Positions 1 through 8,061 of a stretch of DNA of 8,886 nucleotides are shown here, piece by piece (within the stretch, counting starts at the first letter, position 1; each line of letters begins with the position of its first letter). The translations under genes were made by a program, and so were the position numbers. The stretch covers positions 1 through 8,886 of the forward strand of contig DATFWK010000157.1 of the NCBI GenBank assembly GCA_035259345.1, given 5' to 3'. The notes under the pieces were generated by a model that worked only from the letters and a program-made list of their open reading frames with translations, was not told the origin of the DNA and did not search any database. Source of the stretch: DATFWK01 sp035259345 (lineage in GTDB: Bacteria > Actinomycetota > Thermoleophilia > Miltoncostaeales > Miltoncostaeaceae).

Positions 1-3
1 ACG

Positions 4-1974
4 GTGATCGGGGGGCGCTACGAGCTTCGGCGCATCATCGGCACGGGCGGCATGGCGCGGGTCTGGCTCGGCTACGACCGCCTGCTCGACCGCGAGGTCG
101 CGGTCAAGATCCTCGCCGAGCGCTACGCGGCCGACCCGGACTTCGTCGAGCGCTTCCGACGCGAGGCCTCCGCCGCCGCCGGCCTCCAGCACCCGAACAT
201 CGTCGCGGTCTTCGACCGGGGCGAGACGGACGGCAGCTACTACATCGTGATGGAGCAGCTGCCCGGGCCCGACCTGAAGGACATCATCAGGCGGCGCGGG
301 CACCTCACGCCGCGCGAGGCCGTCGACGCGGCGCAGCAGGTGCTGGCCGCGCTCGGCGCCGCCCACCGGCGCAACGTGATCCACCGCGACATCAAGCCGC
401 AGAACGTGCTGCTGGCGGAGGACGGGCACCTCAAGGTCACGGACTTCGGCATCGCCCGGGCCGGCGAGGAGACCGGCATCACCGACGCCAAGTCGGTGAT
501 CGGGACCGCCCAGTACCTCTCGCCCGAGCAGGCCCGCGGCGAGGACGTCACCGCCGCGAGCGACTGCTACGCGGTCGGCGTGATGCTCTATGAGATGCTG
601 ACCGGGCGCGTCCCCTTCGACGGCGACCGACCGGTCGCGGTGGCGATGCGCCAGATCAACGAGCCGCCGGTCCCGCCGCGCACGTTCATGCCGGACATCC
701 CGCCGCAGCTCGAGGAGATCGTGCTGAAGGCGCTAGCGAAGCGGCCGGCGAACCGCTACCGGACGTCCGAGGAGCTCGCCCGGGCGCTGGCGGCCGTGCG
801 CCCGAGCCTGCCCGGCCCGGAGACGGCCACCGCCGCGCTGCCCCTGGGTGCGGAGACCGCCGGGGCGACGCTGATAATGGGGTCGCCGACCGGCACCATG
901 CTCGGCGGGCCGCCGACCGGGCCGACCGGAGTCGTCCCGCCTCCGCCCCGACAGCCCACCCGACCAACGGCTATGCCCCCGTCCCGACCGCGCCGCCGAG
1001 CGCCGATCATCATCGCGATCGTCCTCGTGCTGCTCCTGGCCGGGGGGGCGGCCGCGTACTTCCTGCTCAACCCGAGCTCGACCGCCCAGGTGGTCGTGCC
1101 GGAGGTCGCCGGCCAGGAGGCGGCAACGGCCGGCGCGACGCTGAGCGCCAAGGGCTTCCAGGTCTCGCCACGGGCGGCGGCCTCCGACAAGGTCGACGCG
1201 GGCCTGGCGATCCGGACGAACCCGGCCGGCGGCCAGAAGGCCGACAAGGGCTCCCAGGTGATCCTGATCGTGAGCAACGGGCCCAGCACGGCACCTGTGC
1301 CCACCGTGGACGACGGCAAGAGCCTCGAGGAGGCCGTCGCGCTGCTCCAGCAGCAGGGCTTCAAGGCGACCACCACGCGCGACTTCAGCGACACGGTGGA
1401 CAAGGGGAACGTCATCAGCCAGGACCCGCCGGGCGGGACGTCGCAGAAGAAGTCCGACCCGGTGAAGCTCGTCGTCAGCAAGGGCCCTGAGCCGGTCGAC
1501 GTGCCGAGCCTGCTCTTGCTCTCCCAGGACCAGGCGGGCCAGGCCCTCGCCGACAAGGGCCTCACGGTGGGAACGGTCTCCACGCGGGAGACGAGCAAGC
1601 GCGCGCCGGGCACCGTGCTCGCGCAGGACCCGACCGCCGGGACGAGCCTCGCCAAGGGCGACTCGGTCGACATCACGGTGGCCAAGGCCCCGCCGGTGAC
1701 CACGGTCCAGATGCCGAACGTGATCGGCCAGGACATCCGCTCGGCGCGGCGCAAGCTCGTCGCGCTCGGGTTCCCGGAGCCCGCGGGCTCCTCGCGCCCG
1801 AGCAACGAGCCCGAGGGAACGGTGATCGAGACGGACCCGCCGCCGGGCGCCCAGTTCGACCCCACCAAGACCAGCATCTCGCTGATCTACAGCGCCGGGC
1901 CGAACCTGCCGACGGCGCCCTCGACCGGCGGCACGACGGTGCCGCTGCCGGGGCCGGACGGCTCGCAGCCATGA
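4..1974 (+). CDS. pknB: PknB-like transmembrane Ser/Thr protein kinase with four PASTA repeats
   Basis: A membrane kinase that probably senses peptidoglycan fragments or lipid II and phosphorylates cell-wall and division proteins. The N-terminal kinase domain (about 1-270) has the glycine loop IGTGGMARV (12-20), ATP-binding K35, HRD with D129 and N134, DFG at 147-149 and the P+1 segment GTAQYLSPEQ. A Pro/Thr-rich linker (about 275-330) and a basic stop-transfer patch lead to one membrane helix (about 335-357). Four extracellular PASTA repeats follow (about 363-427, 428-495, 496-563, 565-633), then a Pro/Gly/Thr tail. Aligned with M. tuberculosis PknB, the activation-loop Thr171 position is kept (T160) but the Thr173 position is Ala162. 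The GTG at 4 is the first start inside the window. The preceding in-frame codon is ACG, and the other kinase here begins M-T-V, so the true start may be an ATG just outside. The stop overlaps the ddl start as ATGA. Confidence 0.93.
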   Translation: MIGGRYELRRIIGTGGMARVWLGYDRLLDREVAVKILAERYAADPDFVERFRREASAAAGLQHPNIVAVFDRGETDGSYYIVMEQLPGPDLKDIIRRRGHLTPREAVDAAQQVLAALGAAHRRNVIHRDIKPQNVLLAEDGHLKVTDFGIARAGEETGITDAKSVIGTAQYLSPEQARGEDVTAASDCYAVGVMLYEMLTGRVPFDGDRPVAVAMRQINEPPVPPRTFMPDIPPQLEEIVLKALAKRPANRYRTSEELARALAAVRPSLPGPETATAALPLGAETAGATLIMGSPTGTMLGGPPTGPTGVVPPPPRQPTRPTAMPPSRPRRRAPIIIAIVLVLLLAGGAAAYFLLNPSSTAQVVVPEVAGQEAATAGATLSAKGFQVSPRAAASDKVDAGLAIRTNPAGGQKADKGSQVILIVSNGPSTAPVPTVDDGKSLEEAVALLQQQGFKATTTRDFSDTVDKGNVISQDPPGGTSQKKSDPVKLVVSKGPEPVDVPSLLLLSQDQAGQALADKGLTVGTVSTRETSKRAPGTVLAQDPTAGTSLAKGDSVDITVAKAPPVTTVQMPNVIGQDIRSARRKLVALGFPEPAGSSRPSNEPEGTVIETDPPPGAQFDPTKTSISLIYSAGPNLPTAPSTGGTTVPLPGPDGSQP

Positions 1975-3002
1975 GCAGGCCGACGGTCGCCGTCCTCATG
2001 GGCGGCCGCTCGAGCGAGCACGAGGTGTCGCTCGCGTCCGGCGACAGCATCGCCGCCGCGGTGGATCCGGACCGCTACGAGCTCGTGCGCGTCGTGATCG
2101 CGCGTGACGGCGGGTGGAGCGTGGAGGGCGACCGGGTGGCGCTGGTTCCGGCCGAGGGCTGCGGGACGCTGCTCTCGCTGAACGGCGGGGCGCCGCGGCG
2201 CGTCGACGTGGTTTTCCCCGCGCTTCACGGGCCGTTCGGCGAGGACGGCACCGTGCAGGGCCTCTGCGAGACGCTCGGCGTGCCCTACGTCGGCGCCGGG
2301 GTCACCGCCTCGGCGCTCGCGATGGACAAGGCGCTCTTCAAGACGTTCCTCCGCGACGCCGGCATCCCGACCCCGGAATCGGTGACGGTCGAGGCCGCGG
2401 CATGGGCGCGGGATCCCGCGACGGCCCGCGGCGCGGTCGAGCGGGAGCTCGGCTATCCGGTCTTCGTGAAGCCGGCCCGCCTCGGCTCGAGCGTCGGCAT
2501 CAGCCGCGTCGACGGCGCCGAGGCGCTGGACGCCGCCGTCGAGCTGGCGCTCGCGCACGATCCCAAGGTGCTGGTCGAGCGCTGCGTCGTGGGCCGGGAG
2601 GTCGAGATCGGGGTGCTCGGGAACGGCGATGACCTGCTGGTGTCCCCGCCGGGCGAGATCACCTACGCGAGCGGCTGGTACGACTACGAGACCAAGTACC
2701 TGCCGGACCGGATGCGGCTGGTCGTCCCGGCGGACCTGCCCGAGGAGGTCACCCGGCGCATCGCGGAGCTCGCACGACGGGCCTTCGTGGCGATCGGCTG
2801 CTCTGGAATGGCGCGGGTGGACTACTTCGTCGAGGACGGCGTGCCGCTGGTCTCCGAGCTCAACACGATCCCGGGCTTCACGCCCACGAGCGTCTACGCG
2901 AAGCTCTTCGAGGCCGGCGGCGTGCCCTACGGCGAGCTGGTCGGCCGCCTGATCGAGCTGGGCCGCGATGCGGCGGCCGAGCGCGCCCGCTACCGCGCCT
3001 AG
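1971..3002 (+). CDS. ddl: D-alanine--D-alanine ligase
   Basis: Cytoplasmic ATP-grasp ligase that joins two D-alanines for the peptidoglycan stem peptide. The 343 residues match the normal family length. The N-terminal motif GGRSSEHEVS (11-20) contains the conserved Glu16. The substrate motif HGPFGEDG follows, then the ATP-grasp segment VKPARLGSSVGIS with K167 and S173/S174. YDYETKY (237-243) ends in the Lys-Tyr pair that favours D-Ala over D-lactate in Ddl enzymes, as opposed to VanA-type ligases. Mg ligands D284, E296 and N298 lie in VDYF and ELNTIPG. The ATG overlaps the pknB stop by four bases with only a weak purine stretch upstream, so translation is probably coupled to the kinase. Pairing with a PASTA kinase places it in a cell-wall operon. 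No truncation or frameshift is visible. Confidence 0.96.
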   Translation: MSRPTVAVLMGGRSSEHEVSLASGDSIAAAVDPDRYELVRVVIARDGGWSVEGDRVALVPAEGCGTLLSLNGGAPRRVDVVFPALHGPFGEDGTVQGLCETLGVPYVGAGVTASALAMDKALFKTFLRDAGIPTPESVTVEAAAWARDPATARGAVERELGYPVFVKPARLGSSVGISRVDGAEALDAAVELALAHDPKVLVERCVVGREVEIGVLGNGDDLLVSPPGEITYASGWYDYETKYLPDRMRLVVPADLPEEVTRRIAELARRAFVAIGCSGMARVDYFVEDGVPLVSELNTIPGFTPTSVYAKLFEAGGVPYGELVGRLIELGRDAAAERARYRA

Positions 3003-3012
3003 GCAGCACACG

Positions 3013-3699
3013 GTGCCGCCGCGGCGGATCGGGGTCGTGGCCGACAGCCACGTCGGCGAGTACCTCGACGCGCTGCCCCCGGCGGTCTTCGACGCCCTCG
3101 CGGGCTGCGAGCTGGTCCTCCACGCCGGCGACATCTCGGTGCCCCGGGTGCTCGACGAGCTGGCCCGGATCGCGCCGGTGGTCGCGGTCCGCGGCGATCA
3201 CGACCGCCTCGGCGACCTGGCCCTGCCGGAGACGGCGGTGGTCTCGTTCGGCGAGCTGCGGATCGGGCTCGTCCACGGGAAGCGGGCGCTCGCGATCGAC
3301 AGCGCGGTGATCACCGCGCACGTGCTGGCGGGCCGGCGCATCGGCTGGCGCGCCGGGCTCCACCAGGCGCTCGTGCGGCGCATGGGGCCGGTCGACTGCA
3401 TCGTCTACGGCCACTGGCACGAGCCGGCGCTCGAGCGGGTCGGGCGGACGCTCGTGTTCTCGCCCGGCGCCGTCTGCCCGTGGGGAAGCCTCGAGGGCGG
3501 GCGCCCGATGGGCCGCGGGCTCCAGGGCCTCGCCGACTGGGGCGTTCGCCGCTACCGGCGCCAGCTCGGCGCCGACGCGATGCGCCCGAGCGTCGGGGTG
3601 CTCGAGCTCAGCGGGTCGGGGATCGCCGCGCGGGTCGTGCCGCTCGACGGGAGCGCGGGTGCGCCCGGTCGAAGTCGGCCCGAAGGTGCGCCGCCGTGA
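3013..3699 (+). CDS. YfcE/MJ0936-family calcineurin-like metallophosphoesterase
   Basis: Predicted dinuclear-metal phosphodiesterase or phosphatase; the substrate cannot be told from sequence. From the GTG at 3013 the protein is 228 residues. Metal-site motifs occur in order: ADSH (D11, H13), HAGD (D40), VRGDHD (61-64 for GDHD), LVHG (H88) and YGHWH (H134, H136). The third motif is normally G-N-x-D, so Asp62 replaces the usual Asn, a conservative but notable change at a metal-site residue. The GTG is preferred because it lies 10 bases after the ddl stop and right before the first beta strand. An in-frame ATG at 2968 would overlap ddl by 35 bases and add a Pro/Arg-rich leader. The conserved domain ends near base 3651, and the last 15 or so Gly/Pro/Arg-rich residues lie in the tail-to-tail overlap with the convergent recombinase gene. 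It is probably the last gene of the pknB-ddl operon. A non-phosphatase role is possible. Confidence 0.85.
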   Translation: MPPRRIGVVADSHVGEYLDALPPAVFDALAGCELVLHAGDISVPRVLDELARIAPVVAVRGDHDRLGDLALPETAVVSFGELRIGLVHGKRALAIDSAVITAHVLAGRRIGWRAGLHQALVRRMGPVDCIVYGHWHEPALERVGRTLVFSPGAVCPWGSLEGGRPMGRGLQGLADWGVRRYRRQLGADAMRPSVGVLELSGSGIAARVVPLDGSAGAPGRSRPEGAPP

Positions 3700-4651
3700 C
3701 GTGCGTGTAGATCTCAGTCGTCACGGGGCTCGCGTGGCCGAGGTGGGCCTGCACGTAGCGGATGTCGATGCCGGACTGGATGAGGTGCGTGCCGCACGAG
3801 TGGCGCAGGGCGTGCGGGAACACGCGCTGCCCCTCGGCGAGGACCCCGGCCCGCCGGGCCACGTCCTGCACGATCCGCCAGACGTCCGCCCGGCCGATGC
3901 GCCGCCCGCGCGCGCCCAGGAAGACCGCGTCGGCATCGCGGTGGCGAGCCTGGTCCGGGCGGGGGCGCCTGTCGCGGGCGCGAAGCTCCGGCCGTCCCAC
4001 CGCCAGGTAGGCGAGGAGCGCCTGCCGGGCCATGGCCGGCACGGCCACCGCGCGGTCGCGCCCGCCCTTGCCGTGGACGATCACGAAGGGGTCCTCGGCG
4101 TCGTCCAGGTGGCAGTCCGACATGTCGAGACCGGCCGCCTCGCTGGCCCGCAGCCCCAGCCCGTAGAGGGTCTCGATGAGGGCGTGGGTGCGGGCGCCGA
4201 GCGGCCCCGTGAGCGCGGCCGCCCCGTCGCACATCGCGCGCACCTGCGCCTGGTCGAGCGCGACGATCTCCCGCTCCCGCCCCGGCCCGGCGACCGACGG
4301 CGCGGCCAGGTCGGCCACCGGGCTCTGGAGCGCGAATGCCCGCGCCCACCAGCGGCAGAAGGAGCGGACCGCGGCGACCCGCCGCCGCCGGCTGGCCGGC
4401 CTGCCCTCGAGCCCGTCCCGCCAGTCCCGCCACCAGGCAGCCGGGACCGCGGCGAGCGCGACGGCGGCCTCGCGCGCCTGCGGGTCCTCCTCGATGCCGA
4501 ATGCAGGCGCCGGGCGCTCCTGGGGGCCGATGCCGAGCGCGCCGGCGAGCGCGCGCAGGTCCCGCTCGTAGGCGCCCCTCGTGTTGGGGCTGCCCTTGCT
4601 CGCGAGGAAGCCCGCCACCAGGTGCCAGTAGCCCTCGGCCGGGACGCTCAT
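3608..4651 (-). CDS. XerC/D-family tyrosine site-specific recombinase (second of a tandem pair)
   Basis: A 347-residue tyrosine recombinase that cuts and rejoins DNA through a 3'-phosphotyrosine. The N-terminal SAM-like core-binding domain covers about residues 5-115. The catalytic domain has a full set: R168 (GLGLRASE), K195 (HGKGGRDR), H280 and R283 (HALRH), H306 (LGHAS) and nucleophile Y315 (EIYTHV). Two segments look longer than in typical XerC/D: about 41-70 in the N-terminal domain and a very basic stretch at about 222-240. The usual end of XerD-like proteins, HPR, falls at 331-333; a 14-residue Arg-rich tail follows, encoded inside the overlap with the convergent phosphoesterase gene. 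The ATG at 4651 overlaps the preceding recombinase stop as ATGA, indicating translational coupling. The frame stays open upstream, but there it runs through the other recombinase gene. It could be a chromosome-dimer resolvase subunit or a dedicated recombinase. Confidence 0.93.
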   Translation of the reverse strand: MSVPAEGYWHLVAGFLASKGSPNTRGAYERDLRALAGALGIGPQERPAPAFGIEEDPQAREAAVALAAVPAAWWRDWRDGLEGRPASRRRRVAAVRSFCRWWARAFALQSPVADLAAPSVAGPGREREIVALDQAQVRAMCDGAAALTGPLGARTHALIETLYGLGLRASEAAGLDMSDCHLDDAEDPFVIVHGKGGRDRAVAVPAMARQALLAYLAVGRPELRARDRRPRPDQARHRDADAVFLGARGRRIGRADVWRIVQDVARRAGVLAEGQRVFPHALRHSCGTHLIQSGIDIRYVQAHLGHASPVTTEIYTHVTAAHLRADFDRAHPRSRRAARPARRSPTR

Positions 4652-5586
4652 CCGCGCGGATGCCCCCGCCGGAGCGCGCCCTGCATCGCCCGGGTCGTCA
4701 CGCCCGTGTAGCGCTGCGTCGTCGCCAGGCTCGAGTGGCCGAGCACCTCCTGCACCACGCGCAGGTGCGCGCCGCCCGTCCCGTCCGGCCCCTCGAGCAG
4801 GTGCGTGCCCGCGGCGTGGCGCAGGAGATGCGGCCCGCCCGCCCGGCCGGCCCGGCGCAGCTCGCGGGCGACGATGCGGTAGACGGTGCTGCCGTCGAGC
4901 GGACGGCCGCGGCGCGAGACGAACAGGTGCGCCCGGCCGGCGGGCGCGAAGACGCCTGGCGAGACCAGGCGCGGCCGCCCGTCGGCCAGCCACGCCCTGA
5001 GCGCGTCGATGGCCGGCTCGGTGAGCGGCACGGTACGCGCCTTCCCGCCCTTGCCCACCACGCGCAGCGTCTCGTGCTCGAAGTCGACCGCCGACAGGAC
5101 GAGGTCGCACGCCTCCTGGCGCCGCAGCCCGCTGCCGTAGAGCACCTCGAGCAGCGCCCGGTCGCGAAGCGCCAGCGCCCGCGCCACACGCCGGTCGTCA
5201 CCCGTCCCCGGATCGAGGCCGTCGAGGAGCGCCGCCGCGTCGGACTGCGAGAGCCGCGGGATGGTGGGCTGCACGACCCGCGGCGCCTGGACGAGGTCCG
5301 CCGGCGAGCGGTTCGGCGGGAAGTGGGGCGCGAGCCACTCGCGCGTCGATGTCAGCGCGCGGCGGCGGGTGGCCGGCGACCACGCAAGCTCGCGGAAGCA
5401 GGCCTCGAGCGCGGAGGCGCTGATGCGCTCGGGCCCGTCGAGGCCCTGCGCCGCCATCCAGCGCGCGATCAGGCGGCAGTCCTCCAGGTACGTCGCCTGC
5501 GTCCGCGGTGCGAGCGGGCGCGGGCGCGTGCCCTGGCGGGCGAGGCGCCGGGCGAGATCGGCGAGGGAGCGCTCCCAGGAGTCCAC
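4648..5586 (-). CDS. XerC/D-family tyrosine site-specific recombinase (first of a tandem pair)
   Basis: A 312-residue tyrosine recombinase with the Xer domain plan: core-binding domain at about 5-105 and catalytic domain at about 110-305. Active-site residues are all present: R155 (GSGLRRQE), K179 (VGKGGKAR), H253 and R256 (HLLRH), H284 (LGHSS) and nucleophile Y293 (RYTGV). It differs from its downstream neighbour throughout, so the two are old paralogs and not a recent duplication. Just after the THLLEG motif there are about five extra Gly/Asp-rich residues compared with typical Xer proteins. The start is GTG at 5586, two bases after the kinase stop codon; no other start lies close by and no clear Shine-Dalgarno is seen, so re-initiation after the kinase is likely. 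The pair could form a XerCD-like heterotetramer, but neither can be assigned as XerC or XerD from motifs alone. Confidence 0.92.
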   Translation of the reverse strand: MDSWERSLADLARRLARQGTRPRPLAPRTQATYLEDCRLIARWMAAQGLDGPERISASALEACFRELAWSPATRRRALTSTREWLAPHFPPNRSPADLVQAPRVVQPTIPRLSQSDAAALLDGLDPGTGDDRRVARALALRDRALLEVLYGSGLRRQEACDLVLSAVDFEHETLRVVGKGGKARTVPLTEPAIDALRAWLADGRPRLVSPGVFAPAGRAHLFVSRRGRPLDGSTVYRIVARELRRAGRAGGPHLLRHAAGTHLLEGPDGTGGAHLRVVQEVLGHSSLATTQRYTGVTTRAMQGALRRGHPRG

Positions 5587-5588
5587 GC

Positions 5589-7037
<1,449 letters not shown>

Positions 7038-7118
7038 CGGGCGCGACGATAACGCAGGCCGTCCCGGCGGCCGAAAGCCACTGGCAGGTCACCCGTCCCG
7101 TCTTGAGCAGTCGGCCGG

Positions 7119-7152
7119 GCGCAACCCCGTTCCATCAGCGCGACCCCGCTCC
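7119..7152. repeat. Tandem 15-nt imperfect direct repeat upstream of the winged-helix gene
   Basis: Two copies of GCGC(A/G)ACCCCG(T/C)TCC lie at 7119-7133 and 7138-7152. They match at 13 of 15 bases and start 19 bases apart, about two helical turns. The second copy ends three bases before the ATG at 7156, in the divergent intergenic region between the kinase operon and the winged-helix gene. Position and spacing would suit an operator for a dimeric regulator, perhaps the adjacent winged-helix protein. That role is inference; GC-rich DNA can produce such similarity by chance. Confidence 0.4.
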
Positions 7153-7155
7153 CCA

Positions 7156-7740
7156 ATGCTGTTCGAACGTCGTCTCCGCGAAGGCATCCACGACGGCTCC
7201 GTCACGCTTGCGTTCCGCCGCTGGCGTCGGTTGCAGGCCACGGTGGGCGGTCGATATCGCACCGGCCTCGATCTGGTCGAGGTCGTGGCCGTCGACGAAG
7301 TCAAGCTAGCGTCGATCTCCCCCGGAGATGCGGGCCGCGCCGGGTACGGCAGCATCGAGGAGCTGAGGGCCGATCTACGCGGGGACGCGGCGCTTCCGCT
7401 CTACCGACTCGAGCTGCGCCGGCTCGATGAGCCGGACCCGCGGACGACCCTCGCATCGTCGTCGGAGATCTCCGAGAAGGACGCGGCCGAGATCGCACGC
7501 CGCCTCGCGCGTCTCGACAAGGCTGGCGAGTGGACGCTCTCGACGCTTCGGCTCATCGCTGCGCGGCCCGGCACACGGGCGGCCGACCTGGCGGTGGAGC
7601 TGGGGCGCGAGAAGGAGTGGCTGAAGGGGAGCATCCGCAAGCTGAAGAACCTTGGCCTGACGATCAGCCTCGCCACCGGCTACCGCATCTCGCCGCGCGG
7701 CGCGGCCTACCTCCAAGCGCTCGACCGACCGAGACGCTGA
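7156..7740 (+). CDS. ASCH/PUA-like domain protein with C-terminal winged helix
   Basis: A 194-residue soluble protein of unknown exact function. Residues 1-90 resemble the ASCH (PUA-fold) superfamily: a G-S-x-T-x-x-FR segment (14-21), a Gly-Gly turn at 31-32, a strand ending VVAVDEV, an AGYGSIEELRADL helix (62-74) and a closing strand LYRLEL (82-87). ASCH domains are thought to bind RNA or modified nucleotides. A charged Glu/Arg-rich linker (about 95-125) follows. Residues about 127-190 look like a winged helix: helix TLRLIAARPG, helix TRAADLAVELG, recognition-type helix KGSIRKLKNLGL, then a wing GYRISPRGAAYL. The ATG at 7156 has no Shine-Dalgarno, so a leaderless transcript is possible. The gene is divergent from the kinase operon and lies upstream of the tRNAs. 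DNA-binding regulator and RNA-binding protein are both possible; the ASCH call is from pattern recognition alone. Confidence 0.78.
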   Translation: MLFERRLREGIHDGSVTLAFRRWRRLQATVGGRYRTGLDLVEVVAVDEVKLASISPGDAGRAGYGSIEELRADLRGDAALPLYRLELRRLDEPDPRTTLASSSEISEKDAAEIARRLARLDKAGEWTLSTLRLIAARPGTRAADLAVELGREKEWLKGSIRKLKNLGLTISLATGYRISPRGAAYLQALDRPRR

Positions 7741-7741
7741 T

Positions 7742-7809
7742 CGCTCGTGCCGGAGCCCTCTCCTGAACGTGCCCAGCAGGCACTCATACCGGCCTGGGCG
7801 AAACGAGCG
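7742..7809. repeat. Nested inverted repeats before tRNA-Tyr
   Basis: The 90-base gap between the winged-helix gene and tRNA-Tyr holds an outer inverted repeat CGCTCGT/ACGAGCG (7742-7748 with 7803-7809) and an inner one GCCCAG/CTGGGC (7771-7776 with 7794-7799). A competing small hairpin GTGCC/GGCAC (7769-7773 with 7779-7783) is also possible. No T-run follows, so it is a poor intrinsic terminator. It could be a 3' structure of the upstream mRNA, part of the tRNA promoter region, or chance in GC-rich DNA. A GATACC hexamer at 7813-7818 is a weak -10 candidate for the tRNAs; no convincing -35 box is seen. Confidence 0.3.
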
Positions 7810-7830
7810 GGTGATACCCTGCCGTGTCCT

Positions 7831-7912
7831 GGCGGGATGCCCGAGTGGTCAAAGGGAGCGGTCTGTAAAATCGCCGGCTCAGCCTACGGAGGTTCGAACC
7901 CTCCTCCCGCCA
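7831..7912 (+). tRNA. tRNA-Tyr, anticodon GTA
   Basis: An 82-nt class II tRNA folds fully. The acceptor stem pairs GGCGGGA with TCCCGCC. The D arm starts CCC and closes GGG. The anticodon stem GCGGT/ATCGC has one G-T wobble and encloses loop CTGTAAA with GTA at 7865-7867. A 13-nt variable arm (7875-7887) contains GGC/GCC, as expected for bacterial tRNA-Tyr, and the T arm GGAGG/CCTCC encloses TTCGAAC. The discriminator is A and CCA is not encoded, so CCA must be added after transcription. It reads GTA, decoding UAC and UAU. Confidence 0.97.
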
Positions 7913-7937
7913 CTAACCGACCCGACGTAGCGGCCAT

Positions 7938-8010
7938 GCCCTCTTAGCTCAGTTGGCAGAGCACCTCCATGGTAAGGAGGGGGTCTCCGGTTCGAGTCCG
8001 GAAGAGGGCT
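7938..8010 (+). tRNA. tRNA-Thr, anticodon GGT
   Basis: A 73-nt cloverleaf 25 bases after tRNA-Tyr, so the two are probably co-transcribed. Acceptor GCCCTCT pairs with AGAGGGC; D stem GCTC with GAGC; anticodon stem CCTCC with GGAGG around loop ATGGTAA, giving GGT at 7971-7973; T stem TCCGG with CCGGA around TTCGAGT. The discriminator is T and CCA is not encoded. It decodes ACC and ACU. Tyr-Thr tRNA neighbours recall the tyr-gly-thr-tufB cluster of many bacteria, but no tuf, secE or nusG gene follows here. Confidence 0.97.
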
Positions 8011-8045
8011 TCACAAAGGCGCATCAACGAGCGGTCCTTGCCGGT

Positions 8046-8052
8046 AAGGAGG
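8046..8052 (+). promoter_or_regulatory. Strong Shine-Dalgarno site
   Basis: AAGGAGG lies nine bases before the ATG at 8062. It is the only near-consensus ribosome binding site in the window and fixes the start of the VOC protein; the upstream extension of that reading frame runs into tRNA-Thr and is not coding. Confidence 0.85.
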
Positions 8053-8061
8053 AGCCGACCG

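Noticed and set aside
1887..3134. Long - strand open frame opposite ddl
   Set aside because: Low-complexity His/Arg/Asp-rich translation with no family signature, antisense to a well-conserved ligase.
4652..5110. N-terminal extension of the second recombinase frame
   Set aside because: It overlaps the conserved catalytic part of the first recombinase and has shadow composition; the ATG at 4651 gives a normal Xer N terminus.
7040..7060. Possible dif site near the Xer operon, with a CGATAA half-site look
   Set aside because: Only a short half-site resemblance is present and there is no second arm at the right spacing.
7747..7947. Small + strand open frame containing MPEWSKGAVCKIAGSAYG
   Set aside because: This peptide is the well-known false translation of a tRNA gene; the bases fold as tRNA-Tyr.
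7831..8010. tRNA genes as attachment sites for the nearby tyrosine recombinases
   Set aside because: No repeat of the tRNA 3' ends longer than a few bases was seen elsewhere in the window, and no mobile-element cargo or excisionase is present. The nearest match is only TTCGAAC near 7163.
7969..8061. Upstream extension of the VOC reading frame
   Set aside because: It begins inside tRNA-Thr and lacks a ribosome binding site, whereas the ATG at 8062 has AAGGAGG nine bases before it.
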